Shown in pieces: positions 1-12,125 of a stretch of DNA of 64,000 nt. The translations under genes were made by a program, and so were the position numbers. The notes beneath the pieces are model-generated. The model worked only from the letters and a program-made list of their open reading frames with translations. It was not told the DNA's origin and searched no databases. The stretch is from the NCBI GenBank assembly GCA_020631735.1, contig CM036160.1, positions 4,696,407 through 4,760,406 on the forward strand, in the 5' to 3' direction. The stretch's first letter is position 1; each line of letters opens with the position of its first letter. This stretch comes from Saccharum officinarum (lineage: Eukaryota; Streptophyta; Magnoliopsida; Poales; Poaceae).

Positions 1-211
1 GTGTGCCATGATCTGGAGCCCCCTGCCTGGGACGGCACCCGTGCTTGTCCGAGCTGCTGGCGCACACCAGCAGTCTCGGCCGCCAGCAGTTCTGGCACTC
101 GCTAGCACTGCTAATGCGCTGGGTGCTCTCCCATGCATGGTTATCCCCTTCGCAGTGCTCACTCTCCCTTGCTGCCTTGGTTCTTAGCTTTGTTTCGTAT
201 CTTTCGCAGCC

Positions 212-1944
212 ATGGATGGTGACAGCCCACCGAGGCGTTCGGAGAAGAGGTCCAAGCTCAACCAAGACCGTGCCGCTACCAAGCCATCTGGCCGCACCAA
301 GGCTTCCTACCACCGTGATGGTGCAGGTGGTTCCCATCGAGCTGCTACCCGTGCACGTGGTGGAGGGCTAGGATCGTCTGCTGCTGCTTCTTCGCATCAA
401 GCGCCTTCCTTTTTTGGTGTGATCCTATTGTTGATGCCGACCAAGAAGCTCTTGAGCATGCCAGCCGCACCATTGCCGTTCTAGTGCAACAGTCTCCATA
501 TCATTGTCCGTAGCATCCTATCCATGAGCTGTTCCCTTTGATGCTCCTATTCCTCACATGCAGGTGCCCGAGCTTGCTCCCAATCATGGTGGTTGGGCCC
601 CTCCTCATCCTATTGACTACCGCCACAATGTCCGGGAGATCAGATTGTAGCGTAGCCGCAATTTGTATGCTGAGGATGAGAAGGATCTTCGCCTTGAGTA
701 TCGTTTTTGGCATCCTTTCCACTATGACTATTATGATTCCATCCTCCACCGCAAGTTTCTTAGGAAAGGGAATCCACTAGTTCTTCAGATGAAGTGCATT
801 ACTAAATATTCACTCAAGATGTCATTCAAGGAGAAAGACCTACAGCAGTTGGTGATAGATTTGTGCAACATGGGTCTCATTTCCTTGATGGAGTTCCGGA
901 AGCATTGGAACAATGAGATTATTATGCAGTTTTATGCTTCCTATCACCATGAGAAGGACACCACTGGTGCTATTGACATCATTCACCAGACTACAGAGGG
1001 TCAGCACTACAAGGTGGATTTCGTTACCTTCTCTCGCTTGCTTGGTTTCAATGGCCATGACCATCATGCTGCTGAGCTTTCTGACTATGACGACATTGAT
1101 ATGGACGAATACCAGCACATGTACCTTGATCGATTCCCTGCAGATGGTTAGACAATTTATCTGAAGCCCTATTACTATATGCTGAACAACATCTTGAGGC
1201 AGATGTTGTATTCGAAGGAAGGGGACTCTAGTTATCTCAGGGATGACTCTCAGAAGGTCCTTGATCAGTTTGGTGATGATTTCTAGAATTTTTCCATCAG
1301 CAAGTACATTTGGAACAAGATTCATGATGTTTCTAAGGATTCGGTCAAGAACCTTCCATATGCTCCTTATATCATGCACGTCATTGAGCAAGTGTCTGGC
1401 ATTCGCTTCCCTTCTGATGGTGCTAATCACAAGCTTCTCAAGCTCGCCAACAAGACGTCTATTATAGCTGCAAGGGCACTCAAGAAGAAGGCGGATGAAG
1501 CAAAAAGCAAGGGCAAGGGTGCTTCGACCTCCCGTCCCCGTCGTGGTGGCTCTTCACCTCCTGCTGTTTCTCGCTCTACTAGCTTCGAGCCCCTCACCTC
1601 TTCCTCCTCCGGTAAGAGCAAGAAGCCTAGCAAGTTCAAGTTTCTCATGAACTACATGTTTGGACAATGTTGTGCTAGTGCTCAAAGGGAGCATGACATG
1701 CAAGAGAGACTTTTATCGGATGGAGTAGCGAGCTAGTATTGTGTCTTCTCCTCCACTGGTGTATGTGCCTCCTTGTGACCCTATGGAGCTATATGGTGAG
1801 GCTTGTCGTGCTTATGTGGATGAGGGGTCTTCCCGCCGTCATGGAAAGACCACGGCTGCCCCTAAGGACGAGGAGTACCATGAGGAAGACGACGATGACG
1901 ACAACGGCAATGATGGAGATGATGAGGACTACAACATCGAGTAG
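212..1944 (+). pseudogene. Extra (env-position) ORF of SIRE-like copia element, left copy
   Basis: This is the duplicate of 13203-14935, with the same broken reading frame. It has a basic N terminus starting MDGDSPPRRSEKR, a central part with the segment FSRLLGFNGHDHH, and a very acidic tail ending DDEDYNIE. In-frame stops and frameshifts lie near 405, 642, 1149, 1285 and 1735, so no single long protein is encoded. A splice-acceptor-like TTTCGCAG sits directly before the ATG. The function is unknown. The domain resembles proteins annotated in grasses as putative plant transposon protein, which I infer from memory of the family style and not from a search. Confidence 0.6.
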
Positions 1945-2545
1945 TTGTTTCTTCTCCGCAGCCTACCCCTTTTGGCACTTGGTGACAAAGGGGGAGTGTT
2001 AGGCTTTGATCTTTATGTAATAAGCTAGTTTGTCACTTAGTGGTTGTGAGACTTTAAAACTTTTAGACTTGTATGAACTATGTGGTGTGGTGGCAACTAT
2101 GTGGTGGACAACTATATATTTGTGTGTGATGGATGATTGTAGGATAAGTAATGCTTATCTAGTTATCTTATTAGCTATTGTTCTTGTCTTGTGATGATGT
2201 ATGATATTTTTGGATGGCCATGTGTTGCCATAAAGTTTACTTTGAGATCTTGGCCATCATGTCCTCTTTATTTGTTGAAGTGAATATATCATGTCATATT
2301 GCATTTCTTTTCACGGATATATTTACTTGTTCACACACACTTGTTGCACCGCACGAATTGCAAAATTTAGGGGGAGCTTTTGTCTTGATATATGCAAATG
2401 ATAGATAAATGATCATTATTAAAATTCAAGTTTATGCATACATCAAGGGGAGCTTTTCATAAATTTTGAGGTTTAAAAGCTTTAAATTCTTACATTCTTA
2501 CAAAAGCCTAAGTTGGTTGTCATCAATTACCAAAAATAGGGAGAT

Positions 2546-4163
2546 TGAAAGTGCATTTGCCCCCTATGTGGGTTTTTGTGTATTGATGGCATCCAAATTA
2601 GGGACTAATGTGATCTTAATAAGATATGTCGCAGTTATTAGTCCCATGAAAGAATCAAAGAGTTGATAAAGATGAAATGGTATCCCTCAATTCGTCATGT
2701 TGAAAACGGCGTCGAACTCAAAGCAGGGCTTCAAAGTCTATCTTTTCGCTTTTTGGGTTTAGGTATGCCGCACTATAAAGAGGTATGTAAAACTTAGTTG
2801 GTTTGAGGAAGATAGAGTGCTCAAGTATAAAAACTAAAACATAAGAGAGACATTATACCACTTCATGAGCACGTAGAATAGTTTTTGAGACTGTTGGTAT
2901 AGGAAGTCCCGATGTATGTCAGAACTCCCGATAGGTTTTACGCGGTAGCCTTGGTCGTTAGCAGCCCCGACATAAGTCTGAACTCCCGACGCTGGGGTTT
3001 GCATGCACGTATCCGTCAGCAGTCCCAACGTTCGTCGGGAGTCCCGACGCCAAGCCCATCGGTTGCGCGCTCGCGTTGGCTGCACGCTCACGTCAGCAGT
3101 CCTGACGTACGTCGGAACTGATGACATGTCGGAAGTGATGACGTATGTCAGAACTCCCGACGTTGGCTGGTTTCGCACAGACTTCTGACCTAGAATGAAT
3201 AGTGTTTCTAGTATATGTCAGAAGTCCTGGGATCTACATCAGCAGTCCCGATGTAGATTTGAACGGTTAGATTTCTACTATGAGTATAAATAACCCTCTC
3301 TTCACTTCTTACCGTTACTCACCCATTCACTGCTCACCAACTCACGGCCAAAACATCTCTCAAGCATTCAAGAGCTCTCTCTCCTCTCCCCTTTGCTCCT
3401 AACTTCAATTCCCCACGGATTTGAGTGATAGGAGGATAGATTTGAGTGAGAAAATTATCTTCTCAAGCTTGAGCACTTGATTTCTTCGTCAAGCCAGTTA
3501 GATTTGCTTCTATTACTCTTGGGTTCTTGGAACCTTAGCCCACTAGGCGTTGTCCAAAAGCTTCCATCTTGTGTAAGGGCCTTGGAAAGTTTGTATTACC
3601 CTGTTTTCTTAGTGGAAAACTCAAGTTAGTGGAAAACTCAAGTGACCTTTGTGGTTGCTTTGAGAGAGGTAAGAAGGTGAAAGAGACTCCGACCTTCATG
3701 GTCACCTCAACAACGAGGACGTAGGAGCTCCTTTGTGGGGTTGCTGAACCTGGGGTTAAATCCTTTGTCCCGCACGCTTGTTGTTGTTGTTGTTGTTGTT
3801 GTGATTTGCTTGGTATTACTTGTTTTTGCTTGTCTCTCTCTCTCAACTTCCCTCTTAGGGTTTGGTCTCGGTCTACAATTTGGAGGGTTCTCGGCGTCAA
3901 GGAAGTGGCCTAACATCTTCACCTTACCACTAGGAAGTGGTGTTGTAAGTTATCGGTCTTACAAAGTTCATTTGAGCACTTGTAGTTTATTCTCCATAGG
4001 TGTTGCAACTGCTGACAGTTTGCGTCGGAACTTCTGACACGTCGGAAGTTCTGACCCAAACTGTCAGGAGTTCCGAAAGTTGCTGACAAGTGACTTTGAG
4101 ATTTGTGTAGAAAGTTTTAGATACGCCTATTCACCCTCTCTAGGCATTGTTTAGAACCTTTCA
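2546..4163 (+). repeat. 3' LTR of SIRE-like copia element (left copy)
   Basis: The 1,618 bp LTR runs from TGAAAGTGCA to CCTTTCA, with short inverted ends TGAAAG/CTTTCA. It is preceded by the purine tract ATAGGGAGAT. A TATAAATA box lies at 3285-3292. The upstream part (about 2905-3240) and the end (about 4010-4075) carry many copies of a quasi-palindromic CCGACGT/ACGTCGG motif. A (TTG)n microsatellite lies near 3779-3801. The duplicate is at 15537-17154. Confidence 0.85.
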
Positions 4164-5789
4164 CCACTGCTTCATTGTCTCAAAACTTGATCGTCTCATG
4201 CTCAGCGTGGATGTTGCTGTGTGGGGTCGCCTTCAGCACTTGTTTGTCGCCCCGTGCATAGTGTCTTGAGGCCTCCATCCCTGATTACGCGCTCGACAAC
4301 CACTTTGTGCGGACACCGGGCATCTCGGGTGCACGAGAGCGGCATGATGGGGAGTGCCTATGTCTACCAGAGGCAGAAGGCAAGCATGATCGCGATGGTG
4401 ACTCGTCTCTGCCGATGGTGCTAGCTGTTGCCTTTGCAAAATGGGACCTTCTTGCTAGTACTCCAATAACACTTGTTAGACTTCACCCGGAATTCACACA
4501 GCGACGAACAGAAACAATCGACTAACACGAACTCAGTGGACACCGAAGATTTGTGGCTGCTGAAAGACTGCAGCGTTTTCTCTTCCTATTGCCCCTCTTA
4601 TTCACCAATTACAGCAGATGGAAACTACTAGCACACAAAGCGCTTCTCTTGCCACGACTATGCCAAAGGAGTCCATCCCCACTACGCACGGCGGAAGAAG
4701 CACACCACAACTACGCAGGCTGTGCGAGCTATTCTCTCGCGCTGCACGTGCACGTGCTAATAACCCAAAGAAATGACACGCTAACAAACTATCATATACA
4801 AGATTTACTGACAGACAGTACTCGGCGAAAGAGCAGTCAACCTTTAACAGAAAACAAAGTAATAATAACAACTGCAGAATAGCAAACAAATATAGCACGA
4901 TGGGATGTACGACTGATGTTTGGTAACGGCTTACTGTATTTCATTACCTGCTTTGTACAATTGTGCTCATCCACCACACCACAACCTTTAAACAGTGACT
5001 GACTTGGATTTGCTGAAAGGGGTGTACAGTGATGGACAGTTGCTAAAGGTTATAGCGACAGACCCCTGCAGTTGCTAATGAAGCCGTCGATATATGTAAA
5101 CAGCGACGGACATCATCTTTAGCAACCAGCAGTTCGATTGTCCAACTTTTAGCGACCGACAACCTGTTAGAGCTTTTAGCGACCGACAGTTCAACGGTAT
5201 AAGGACTTTTTATCAACTAACATTCCGTTGAGCTCAATTAAATTAAATAAGGTAAAAAATAAAACACTGTATTTCTAAACCTCATGTACATTGAATCAAA
5301 CATTCAAGACCAATGCAGTATTGAAATTTTATACACACATTTAGGATAACATACACAAATAATCACATATAGTGTCACAGAAACTGTGGCTCGTGCATGT
5401 GCTAACCCAAAGAAATAACACGCTAACAAACTATCATCTACAAGATTTGCTGACAGAGTACTCGGCGAAAGAGCGTCCACCTTTAACAGAAAACAAAGTA
5501 ATAATAACAACTGCAGAATAGCAAACAAATATAGCACGATGGGATGTACGACCGATGTTTGGTTATGTCTCACTGTATTTGATTACCTTTGTGCTCATCG
5601 GACTGTGGGCCTCTAAAATAGGTCCGGAAACTCTAGCAGAGACGCAGAGTCTACTCTAGCTCTGGCCCCTCTCCAGTAATTAGTAAAACCAAACGCACCC
5701 AGCAAAACTAATGGAGCTTATGAAGCCCTCATGTTGCAATCGTACAAATATGGTTGTAATATAATGCATTAAATCACATTATATTGACA
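4164..5789. other. Intergenic flank, left copy
   Basis: This duplicates 17155-18780. No gene is recognised. It contains two direct copies of a roughly 110-170 bp dispersed motif (around 4775-4950 and 5420-5590) and a stretch with repeated TAGCGACCGAC units (about 5000-5210), which resembles subterminal repeats of DNA transposons. Confidence 0.6.
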
Positions 5790-6014
5790 CTAGCAAACGT
5801 GCCTGTGCGTTGCAACAGGAGACGCAACTTGCTGTGTAATTTATCTAGATGGTTTGTAGGTTGAAAATTTATTTAACAAACGTGTGACGCTCTAACTCAT
5901 ATATGATCGAGCATCGGATTTGAATAGTATTTGAGATTGCATTGTATATTTAATTTATCTTTGCATCAACTCTATGCCTAGCCTGTGTAGTTAGCCTTTC
6001 GTTTCCTTTTTTTG
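5790..6014 (-). mobile_element. Helitron 3' end truncated by gap 1
   Basis: This is the copy of the 3' terminus of the Helitron at 18781-20134. Read on the minus strand it ends with the GCAACGCACAGGCACG hairpin region and CTAG, followed by T. The remainder is lost in the gap. Confidence 0.75.
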
Positions 6015-6114
6015 NNNNNNNNNNNNNNNNNNNNNNNNNNNNNNNNNNNNNNNNNNNNNNNNNNNNNNNNNNNNNNNNNNNNNNNNNNNNNNNNNNNNNN
6101 NNNNNNNNNNNNNN
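6015..6114. other. Assembly gap 1 (100 N)
   Basis: Exactly 100 N, the usual size for a gap of unknown length. Sequence to the left equals 12992-19005. Sequence to the right resumes inside a copia polyprotein, upstream of the reverse transcriptase. Confidence 0.99.
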
Positions 6115-6194
6115 CATCATATTCCATCTTATGGCATGGTGAAGCTTCCGCAACAAGAAACATTAAGATGGAAGATCAAATGATGCACAAGGTC

Positions 6195-7027
6195 ATTCTC
6201 ATCAAGATGGCGCCAACAATGTGCAAGCTCAACCTCAACTCAACAATGAAGAAAGAAGTGAAGACAACCCTCCACAAGCTCACGATTGTGATCCTCCAAT
6301 CGATCATGACCATGATGATGAAGATGATGGCCCCATCCAAAGATCAACTCAAGTGCCACATCCTAGAGTGCATCAATCCATTCAACAGGACCATCCCGTT
6401 GATAACATATTAGGGAGCATACGACGAGGGGTAACTACACATTCCTATTTAGCAAATTTTTGTGAACATTACTCGTTTGTTTCTCTTTTGGAACCTAGCA
6501 AGGTGGAAGAGGCACTTAAGGATGAGGACTGGATGATAGCCATGCAAGAGGAGTTGAACAACTTCACTCGGAATGAAGTCTGATCCTTGGTGGAAAGACC
6601 CAAGCAAAATGTGATTGGAACCAAGTGGGTATTCCACAACAAGCAAGATGAGCATGGCATGATGACAAGAAACAAGGCAAGGTTGGTGGCTTAGGGATTC
6701 ACTCAAATTGAAGGCTTGGATTTTGAAGAGACCTATGCACCCGTGGCTAGGCTAGAATCCATCCGTATTCTTCTAGCCTACGCCGCTCATCATGATTTCA
6801 AGTTATATCAAATGGACGTGAAGAGTACATTTCTTAACGGCCCCCTATCCGAGTTGGTGTATGTAGAGCAACCACCAGGCTTTGAAGACCTCAAGTATCC
6901 CAACCATGTCTATAAGCTCGATAAGGCGCTCTATGGGCTCAAACAAGCCCCTAGAGCTTGGTATGATAGCTTAAAGGACTACCTACTCAAATATGGGTTT
7001 GAGATAGGAAAGACCGATCCCACTTTA
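6195..7027 (+). pseudogene. Copia pol: integrase-RT linker and N-terminal reverse transcriptase
   Basis: The reading frame through MQAQPQLNNEERSEDN, an acidic linker, the NILGSIRRGVTTHSYLANF segment and then the RT is clearly copia. In-frame stops replace expected residues at V*SLVERPKQ (about 6581) and LVA*GFTQ (about 6693). From 6716 the frame is open and carries [31 protein letters not shown] and [16 protein letters not shown]. At TDPTL it is cut by the insertion starting at 7028. The protein continues at 11130 with FTHKVNNNIFVCQIY, so the excised order is collinear. Confidence 0.85.
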
Positions 7028-7809
7028 TGATATAGACAAGGCCCGATCTTCCGATAGGTATGATAGCGTCGATTGGTGGAGACTCGACGTTCATGATCTA
7101 GGCTTCGAACCAAGACTGATTCAGACCCCCGCAACCGTTACACCACAGCTCCATTGGTTATCAACCACACGAACATGATTGACCTCGCCGAGAAGGCTTT
7201 CCTGCAAGCGAAACGAGAACACGAGCAAGAACAGGTAAAACACAATCTGAAATTGCAAATAAATATGAGGCTCACAAAGTTGGGGTCTCACAAACTGACG
7301 GTGGCGGCGAAACTGTTGTCAACAGAATATTCTAAGCAAAACCCAACCCTAATGTAGGCGGCGACTACTGATTATATAGCCTAAGGGACGTCCAAGGACC
7401 CCCTATTCGCGTCCCTGGGGAGCGCCGACACGTTACAAGGCCCAAAGGGCCCAAAGATGGCGACACAGCGCCCTGACAGATTCTGGATGGTGACTTGTTT
7501 CGACGATTCCTGTTAATTCCGAATAGCTTTTGATGTAGGACCACTTGGGTTGGCTTCCTTATCAAATAAGCTTTCCATCCATATATGGATCATCGAAAAC
7601 GGAGTCCGAACGCATCCTGGGTGACCAGTTCAAGGCATACTGGTCCTGGATTCCGAGGTGGACTCGAACTTGATTTGGGCCTCCACCTTGGTGACTCGAA
7701 CCGGATAAGCTTTGGGCCTCCTTCTCGATTTGGATGTCCTTGCTGATCTCCTTGGACTCCATGTAATTATCCAAGCATGGTCATATGCGCGGAGGCCATG
7801 TCCTCATCA
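7028..7809 (-). repeat. 3' LTR of the gag-only element
   Basis: On the plus strand it begins TGATATAGACAAGG and ends CCTCATCA. Its pair at 10348-11129 has the same length. It is flanked outside by the CTTTA target duplication and inside by the polypurine-tract complement. Confidence 0.92.
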
Positions 7810-8021
7810 TCCTCCCCTTCTTGATGAAAATCCATCCTCGGCGTCGATGTTGCTTGAAGTCCATTCTGTACAACATGAAGACAAACGAGGTTGCCAAAAT
7901 ATTGGGAATTGACAATGTTGGGAGAAAGAATATGACCACATGTTTTGGTTTGCAGCATGCCTTCTCCTACAAATATGTAGTCTCCTCGATTAAAATGCAC
8001 ACGATCTTTGTCAATACTATC

Positions 8022-9254
8022 CTACAAAACATTAGTACTAACAAGAAACATATCCTCCCCTTCTTTGGATTCCACTTGGGATTGTAAAGCAAAACTAGAG
8101 AAATATGGCAGGACAACATTGTTGATTTTATAGTCCTCTAATTGATCATTATTTTGCACAACAAAAGAAGAATTCAGATTTGTACAAATGTAAACTCGTT
8201 GTACCATACATTGTCCTTGGTTGCTATATTTGCCAAAAACATGACATGTATGTCTAGACAACCATGGCAAATCAGCATATGCATAAAGTTTTTCCTCTAT
8301 ATAATTAAGATTGCAAAGAACATCAAATTCAATGTATCCCAAAGTATTTAAAGAAGACATCAATTTCAGCTCATCAACATTACTAGCGTTATGAATAACA
8401 TGTCTATTTTTAGCAGTAGTGTTCGATTCCAACATACATATAGCATTATCATTCATTAATGGTTGCATTGGAATAATATAAATATCATCATTCAAGTCAT
8501 CTTTATCACAAGGAACATCAAGCAAATCATCTTGTGACAAAAGTAAATCAAGCGAAGGTTCCACTAATATTTGCTCTATCATAACATGATTGGTGGAAAA
8601 ATTCAGCACATCAAGAGAACTCTCTTCTTTTGTGAGAATATCATCATGGGCATTACCTTTGTTCTCATGTTCAGCAGGAGTAATAGGTGATGATTTTGAA
8701 CTGTCACATGAGGCTATGAGCACCGCATTTTCTATCATGTCATCCTCGCTCTTTTGTATGTTGTCTTGCAAAAGGTTAGGCATTGCAGGAGGACTAACAA
8801 GAGACTGGTCGAGTTGATGCTCCTCATCATATGAATTAGTAACAAGAGACGGATTAACAAAAATTTCTCTCATAAGAATTTTCATATCGTTCCATGTATG
8901 AGGTTTATCTGAAGAACTTAAGGACTCCCACCAAGTTGAAGCTAAATGTCGCAAAACACTAGATGCATTCTTAATCTTCCTCCGTTCACACATACGACAT
9001 TGTGTAAAAATATTATCTATTGTAGTTTCCCACTCAATGTACTCATCAGCACCCATACCATCATAAGTAGGTGGGGAAGAAAGAATAGAACGACCTGTGG
9101 AAGGAGGTGTAGCGGCAATAGTGCGTGCCTCATGCATCTTTGATGTCTCATATCGGTACGTGTTGTAACCTATCATTGTTAGCATCAAACAAGAAAACAC
9201 AAAAATATGTATTTGTCTATCGTCTACTAGGATGTAGTCAAGGAGTAAAGTCAC
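8022..9254 (-). CDS. Gag-like protein of non-autonomous LTR retrotransposon
   Basis: This is an intact 410-codon frame. Residues about 70-150 (YDGMGADEYIEWETTIDNIF, then LRHLASTWWESL and TWNDMKILMREIF) match the retrotransposon gag fold of Ty3/gypsy-type elements. Residues about 150-410 are acidic and Ser/Leu-rich, with no zinc knuckle and no protease motif. It is the only protein of the element, so the element must rely on a partner for reverse transcription and integration. The start is uncertain: upstream Met codons may be leader sequence, and the conserved part begins near residue 40. Sequences like the C-terminal part are common in grass genomes as hypothetical proteins, which I infer from memory. 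Confidence 0.75.
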   Translation of the reverse strand: MTLLLDYILVDDRQIHIFVFSCLMLTMIGYNTYRYETSKMHEARTIAATPPSTGRSILSSPPTYDGMGADEYIEWETTIDNIFTQCRMCERRKIKNASSVLRHLASTWWESLSSSDKPHTWNDMKILMREIFVNPSLVTNSYDEEHQLDQSLVSPPAMPNLLQDNIQKSEDDMIENAVLIASCDSSKSSPITPAEHENKGNAHDDILTKEESSLDVLNFSTNHVMIEQILVEPSLDLLLSQDDLLDVPCDKDDLNDDIYIIPMQPLMNDNAICMLESNTTAKNRHVIHNASNVDELKLMSSLNTLGYIEFDVLCNLNYIEEKLYAYADLPWLSRHTCHVFGKYSNQGQCMVQRVYICTNLNSSFVVQNNDQLEDYKINNVVLPYFSSFALQSQVESKEGEDMFLVSTNVL

Positions 9255-10332
9255 ACACTCTCAAACGTCTTACCACGTGCTTGCAAGTGTTCTTACCAAC
9301 ACAATAGGCGGTGCAATCGGTCGGTGACTGTGATACCGTTGTAGCTTGAGTGTAACAGTTGCAAGACGAACCTGTACTTGGTTAGAAGAAAGTGGAGCTT
9401 GGACAGGCTTAATATATGGTGGCAAGGAATGGCAATACTTTAACTCAGAAGTTGCTAGATTGAAAAGTAATCCCAAGCTAGTCTATGTCGCTGACCTAAA
9501 CTCGTCTTGGACCTAGTTCAAGCAAGTAACAATATATCTCAGCGTGAGGACTCAAAGGATGCAAGCACATCTGAATTTTTTACCTTTTCTTTCCTTTATT
9601 TTTTTATGGTGCGGCTTTTTTTTTGTCTCTTCTCTTTTTTTTTTTGCACCCGATTGCCTTTTGCTTTTTTTCCTTTTTTTTCTGGATAGTGCCGCAAGAC
9701 AGATAGATATATACAAGTCAATACAGAAGCAGCAAAAATCTGAGTGGACCTAAGTTGCCGCACAACAACTAGCAGCACACAAGGTTTATTTGGCGTGGAA
9801 TTTAAAAGACAGTTCAATTTCCACCCAAAAGTAATCTCGTGATCTCTTTGGACTCTGAGGAGCTAGTGGCTAACGTGCACAGGAAGGATATCCTTTGATA
9901 TAAAAGAAAGAAAAAAAATCTGTGACCTTGCTGGTTTGGGCAGAATTAAATGCCGTGCCTTCTTTGATCGACAAAGGAAACCAACAACTGGTATGCAGAG
10001 AACGAATCAGACTTTTCTTCTTTTCTTTGTTTTCCTTACATGACAAACAAACTAATCTAGAGGTGGAAACAAACCTACACGGCTGAAACGGAAACACTTG
10101 ACACAAAAGACTAAGGCTAAGCGAGACACGGCGAACACGATAACACGCCTAGGGACAACCGTTCAATAAAGCCAACTGAAATTAAAATATTGCAACAGCA
10201 TAAAGGGGCTGTAGGATAGGGAATATGTGGTGGTGTATATTATTATTTTTTTTTGCTTTTTGTGGACTATAGGTAATGAAAAACAGTAACAATCTAAAGG
10301 GGATAACAAAAGTATACCTAACGGGCAACAAG
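9255..10332 (-). other. Leader region of the gag-only element
   Basis: No coding capacity is recognised. A pyrimidine-rich, mostly T tract lies at about 9580-9685. This is the untranslated leader between the primer site and the gag ORF, read on the minus strand. Confidence 0.6.
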
Positions 10333-10347
10333 GTCTCTGATACCACT

Positions 10348-11129
10348 TGATATAGACAAGGCCCGATCTTTCGATAGGTATGATAGCGTCGATTGGTGGA
10401 TACTCGATGTTCACGATCTAGGCTTCGAACCAAGACTAATTCGGACCCCCGCAACCGTTACACCACAGCTCCGTTGGTTATCAACCACGTGAACGCGATT
10501 GACCTCGCCGAGAAGGCTTTCCTACAAGCGAATCGAGAACACGAGCAAGAATAGGTAAAACGCAATCTGAAATTACAAATAAATATGAGGCTCACAAAGT
10601 TGGGGTCTCACAAACCGACGGCGGCGGCGAAACTGTTGTCAACAGAATATTCTAAGCAAAACGCAACCCTAATGTAGGCGATGACTACTGATTATATAGC
10701 CTAAGGGACGTCCAAGGACCCCTATTTGCGTCCCTGAGGAGCGCCGACACGTTACAAGGCCCAAACGGCCCAAAAGACGGCGACACAGCGCCCTGACAGA
10801 TTCTGGACGGTGACTTGTTTCGACGATTCCCGTTGATTCCGAATAGCTTTTGACGTAGGACCACTTGGGTTGGCTTCCTTATCAAATAAGCTTTCCATCC
10901 ATATATGGATCATCGAAAACGGAGTCGGAACGCGTCCTGGGTGACCAGTTTAAGGCATACTGGTCATGGATTCCGAGGTGGACTTGAACTTGATTTGGGC
11001 CTCCACCTTGCTGACTCGAACCGGATAAGCTTTGTGCCTCCTTCTCGATTTGGATGCCCTTGCTGATCTCCTTGGCCTCCATGTAATTCTCCAAGCATGG
11101 TCATATGCGTGGAGGCCATGTCCTCATCA
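10348..11129 (-). repeat. 5' LTR of the gag-only element
   Basis: This pairs with 7028-7809 and is the 5' LTR when read on the minus strand. The adjacent initiator-Met-type primer site fixes the orientation. It is followed by the CTTTA target duplication at 11130-11134. Confidence 0.92.
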
Positions 11130-12125
11130 CTTTATTTACTCACAAAGTCAATAATAATATCTTTGTTTGCCAAATATATATCAATGACATAATATTGGGT
11201 AGTACTAATGTGGCTTTTTGTGAGGAATTTAGTAGGATCATGACAAATAGGTTCAAGATGTCCATGATGGGAGAGTTGAAGTCTTCCTTGGATTTCAAAT
11301 CAAGCAACTCAAGGATGGCACATTCATAAGTCAAACCAAGTACACCAATGACATGTTAAAGAAGTTTGACATGGACAAGGCCAAGCCTATCAAGACACCC
11401 ATGCCAACCAATGGGCATTTTAACCTTGATCAAGGAGGAAAAGACGTCAATCAAAAGGTATATCGCTCCGTGATTGGATCCGTCCTTTACCTTTGTGCAT
11501 CTAGGCCCGATATTATGCTTAGTGTGTGCATGTATGCAAAATTTCAAGCTAATCCGAAAGAATGTCATTTGATGGCTGTTAAGAGAATTTTTTGGTATTT
11601 AGTTCACACTCCTAATCTTGGCTTGTGGTATCTTAAGGGCTCCACTTTCGAGTTACTTGGCTATTTCGATTCAGATTATGCCGGTTGCAAAGTAAACCAA
11701 AAGAGTACTACCGGACTTGCCAATTTATTGGAAGGTATTTGGTGTTGTGGAGGTCTAAGAAGCAAAACACCGTAGCCATGTCAACCGCTGAAGCCGAGTA
11801 TGTGGCGGCAGTGCATGCTGTGCCAACTACTTTGGATGAAGCAAACCCTCAAGGACTACATATGTGAGTTAACCAAGATTCATCTTTTGTGTGACAATGA
11901 GAGTGCCATCAAAATGGCAAACAATCCCATAAACCACTCTTGAACAAAGCACATAGACATCCAGCATCACTTTTTGAGAGACCACGAAGCCAAAGGAGAT
12001 ATCGCAATCCACCATGTGAACACTGAAAAGCAACTAGCCGATATCTTCACAAAGCCCCTAGATGAGTCTAGATTTTGTGCTTTAAGGAGTGAACTAAATA
12101 TCATTGATTCTCGTAACGTGGTTTG
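11130..12125 (+). pseudogene. Copia pol: C-terminal reverse transcriptase and RNase H
   Basis: The RT continues after the nested insertion with IYINDIILGSTN. The usual catalytic Y-x-D-D reads Y-I-N-D, so one catalytic aspartate is lost. Frameshifts follow near 11282, 11712 and 11840. Between them the frames give the connection region, SRPDIMLSVCM, DSDYAGCKVN, MSTAEAEYVAA and finally ADIFTKPLDESRFCALRSEL. There is a stop in INHS*TKHIDI near 11943. The enzyme cannot be active as sequenced. Confidence 0.85.

Larger units (their letters stand above)
1..6014. repeat. Near-identical copy of 12992-19005 ending at gap 1
   Basis: The stretch matches 12992-19005 at a constant offset of 12,991 for almost all of its length. 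By eye I find only two substitutions, near 1735 and 1882, plus a few small indels close to the gap (around 5910, 5970 and 5985). It contains the extra ORF and 3' LTR of the SIRE-like element and also about 1.6 kb of non-element flank. A new transposon insertion would not copy its flank, so an unmerged overlap, an allelic contig or a very recent segmental duplication is more likely. The match already holds at base 1, so the left limit lies outside the window. Confidence 0.93.
7028..11129 (-). mobile_element. Gag-only (TR-GAG-type) LTR retrotransposon inserted in copia RT
   Basis: Two 782 bp direct LTRs (7028-7809 and 10348-11129) bracket a 2,538 bp interior, with target duplication CTTTA at 7023-7027 and 11130-11134. 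The element lies on the minus strand. Next to the right LTR the plus strand reads GTCTCTGATACCA (10333-10345), the complement of a TGGTATCAGAGAC primer site of the initiator-Met type. Next to the left LTR lies TCCTCCCCTTCTT (7810-7822), the complement of a purine tract. The interior encodes one gag-like ORF and no protease, integrase, RT or RNase H. The LTRs differ by a few dozen substitutions by eye, so the insertion is not very recent. Confidence 0.92.

Noticed and set aside
840..1430. 196-codon minus-strand frame (and its copy at 13831-14421)
   Set aside because: Antisense shadow of the broken extra ORF; no independent similarity.
2834..3188. Repetitive small frames over 2834-3188 (and 15825-16179)
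   Set aside because: They arise from the quasi-palindromic motif array of the LTR.
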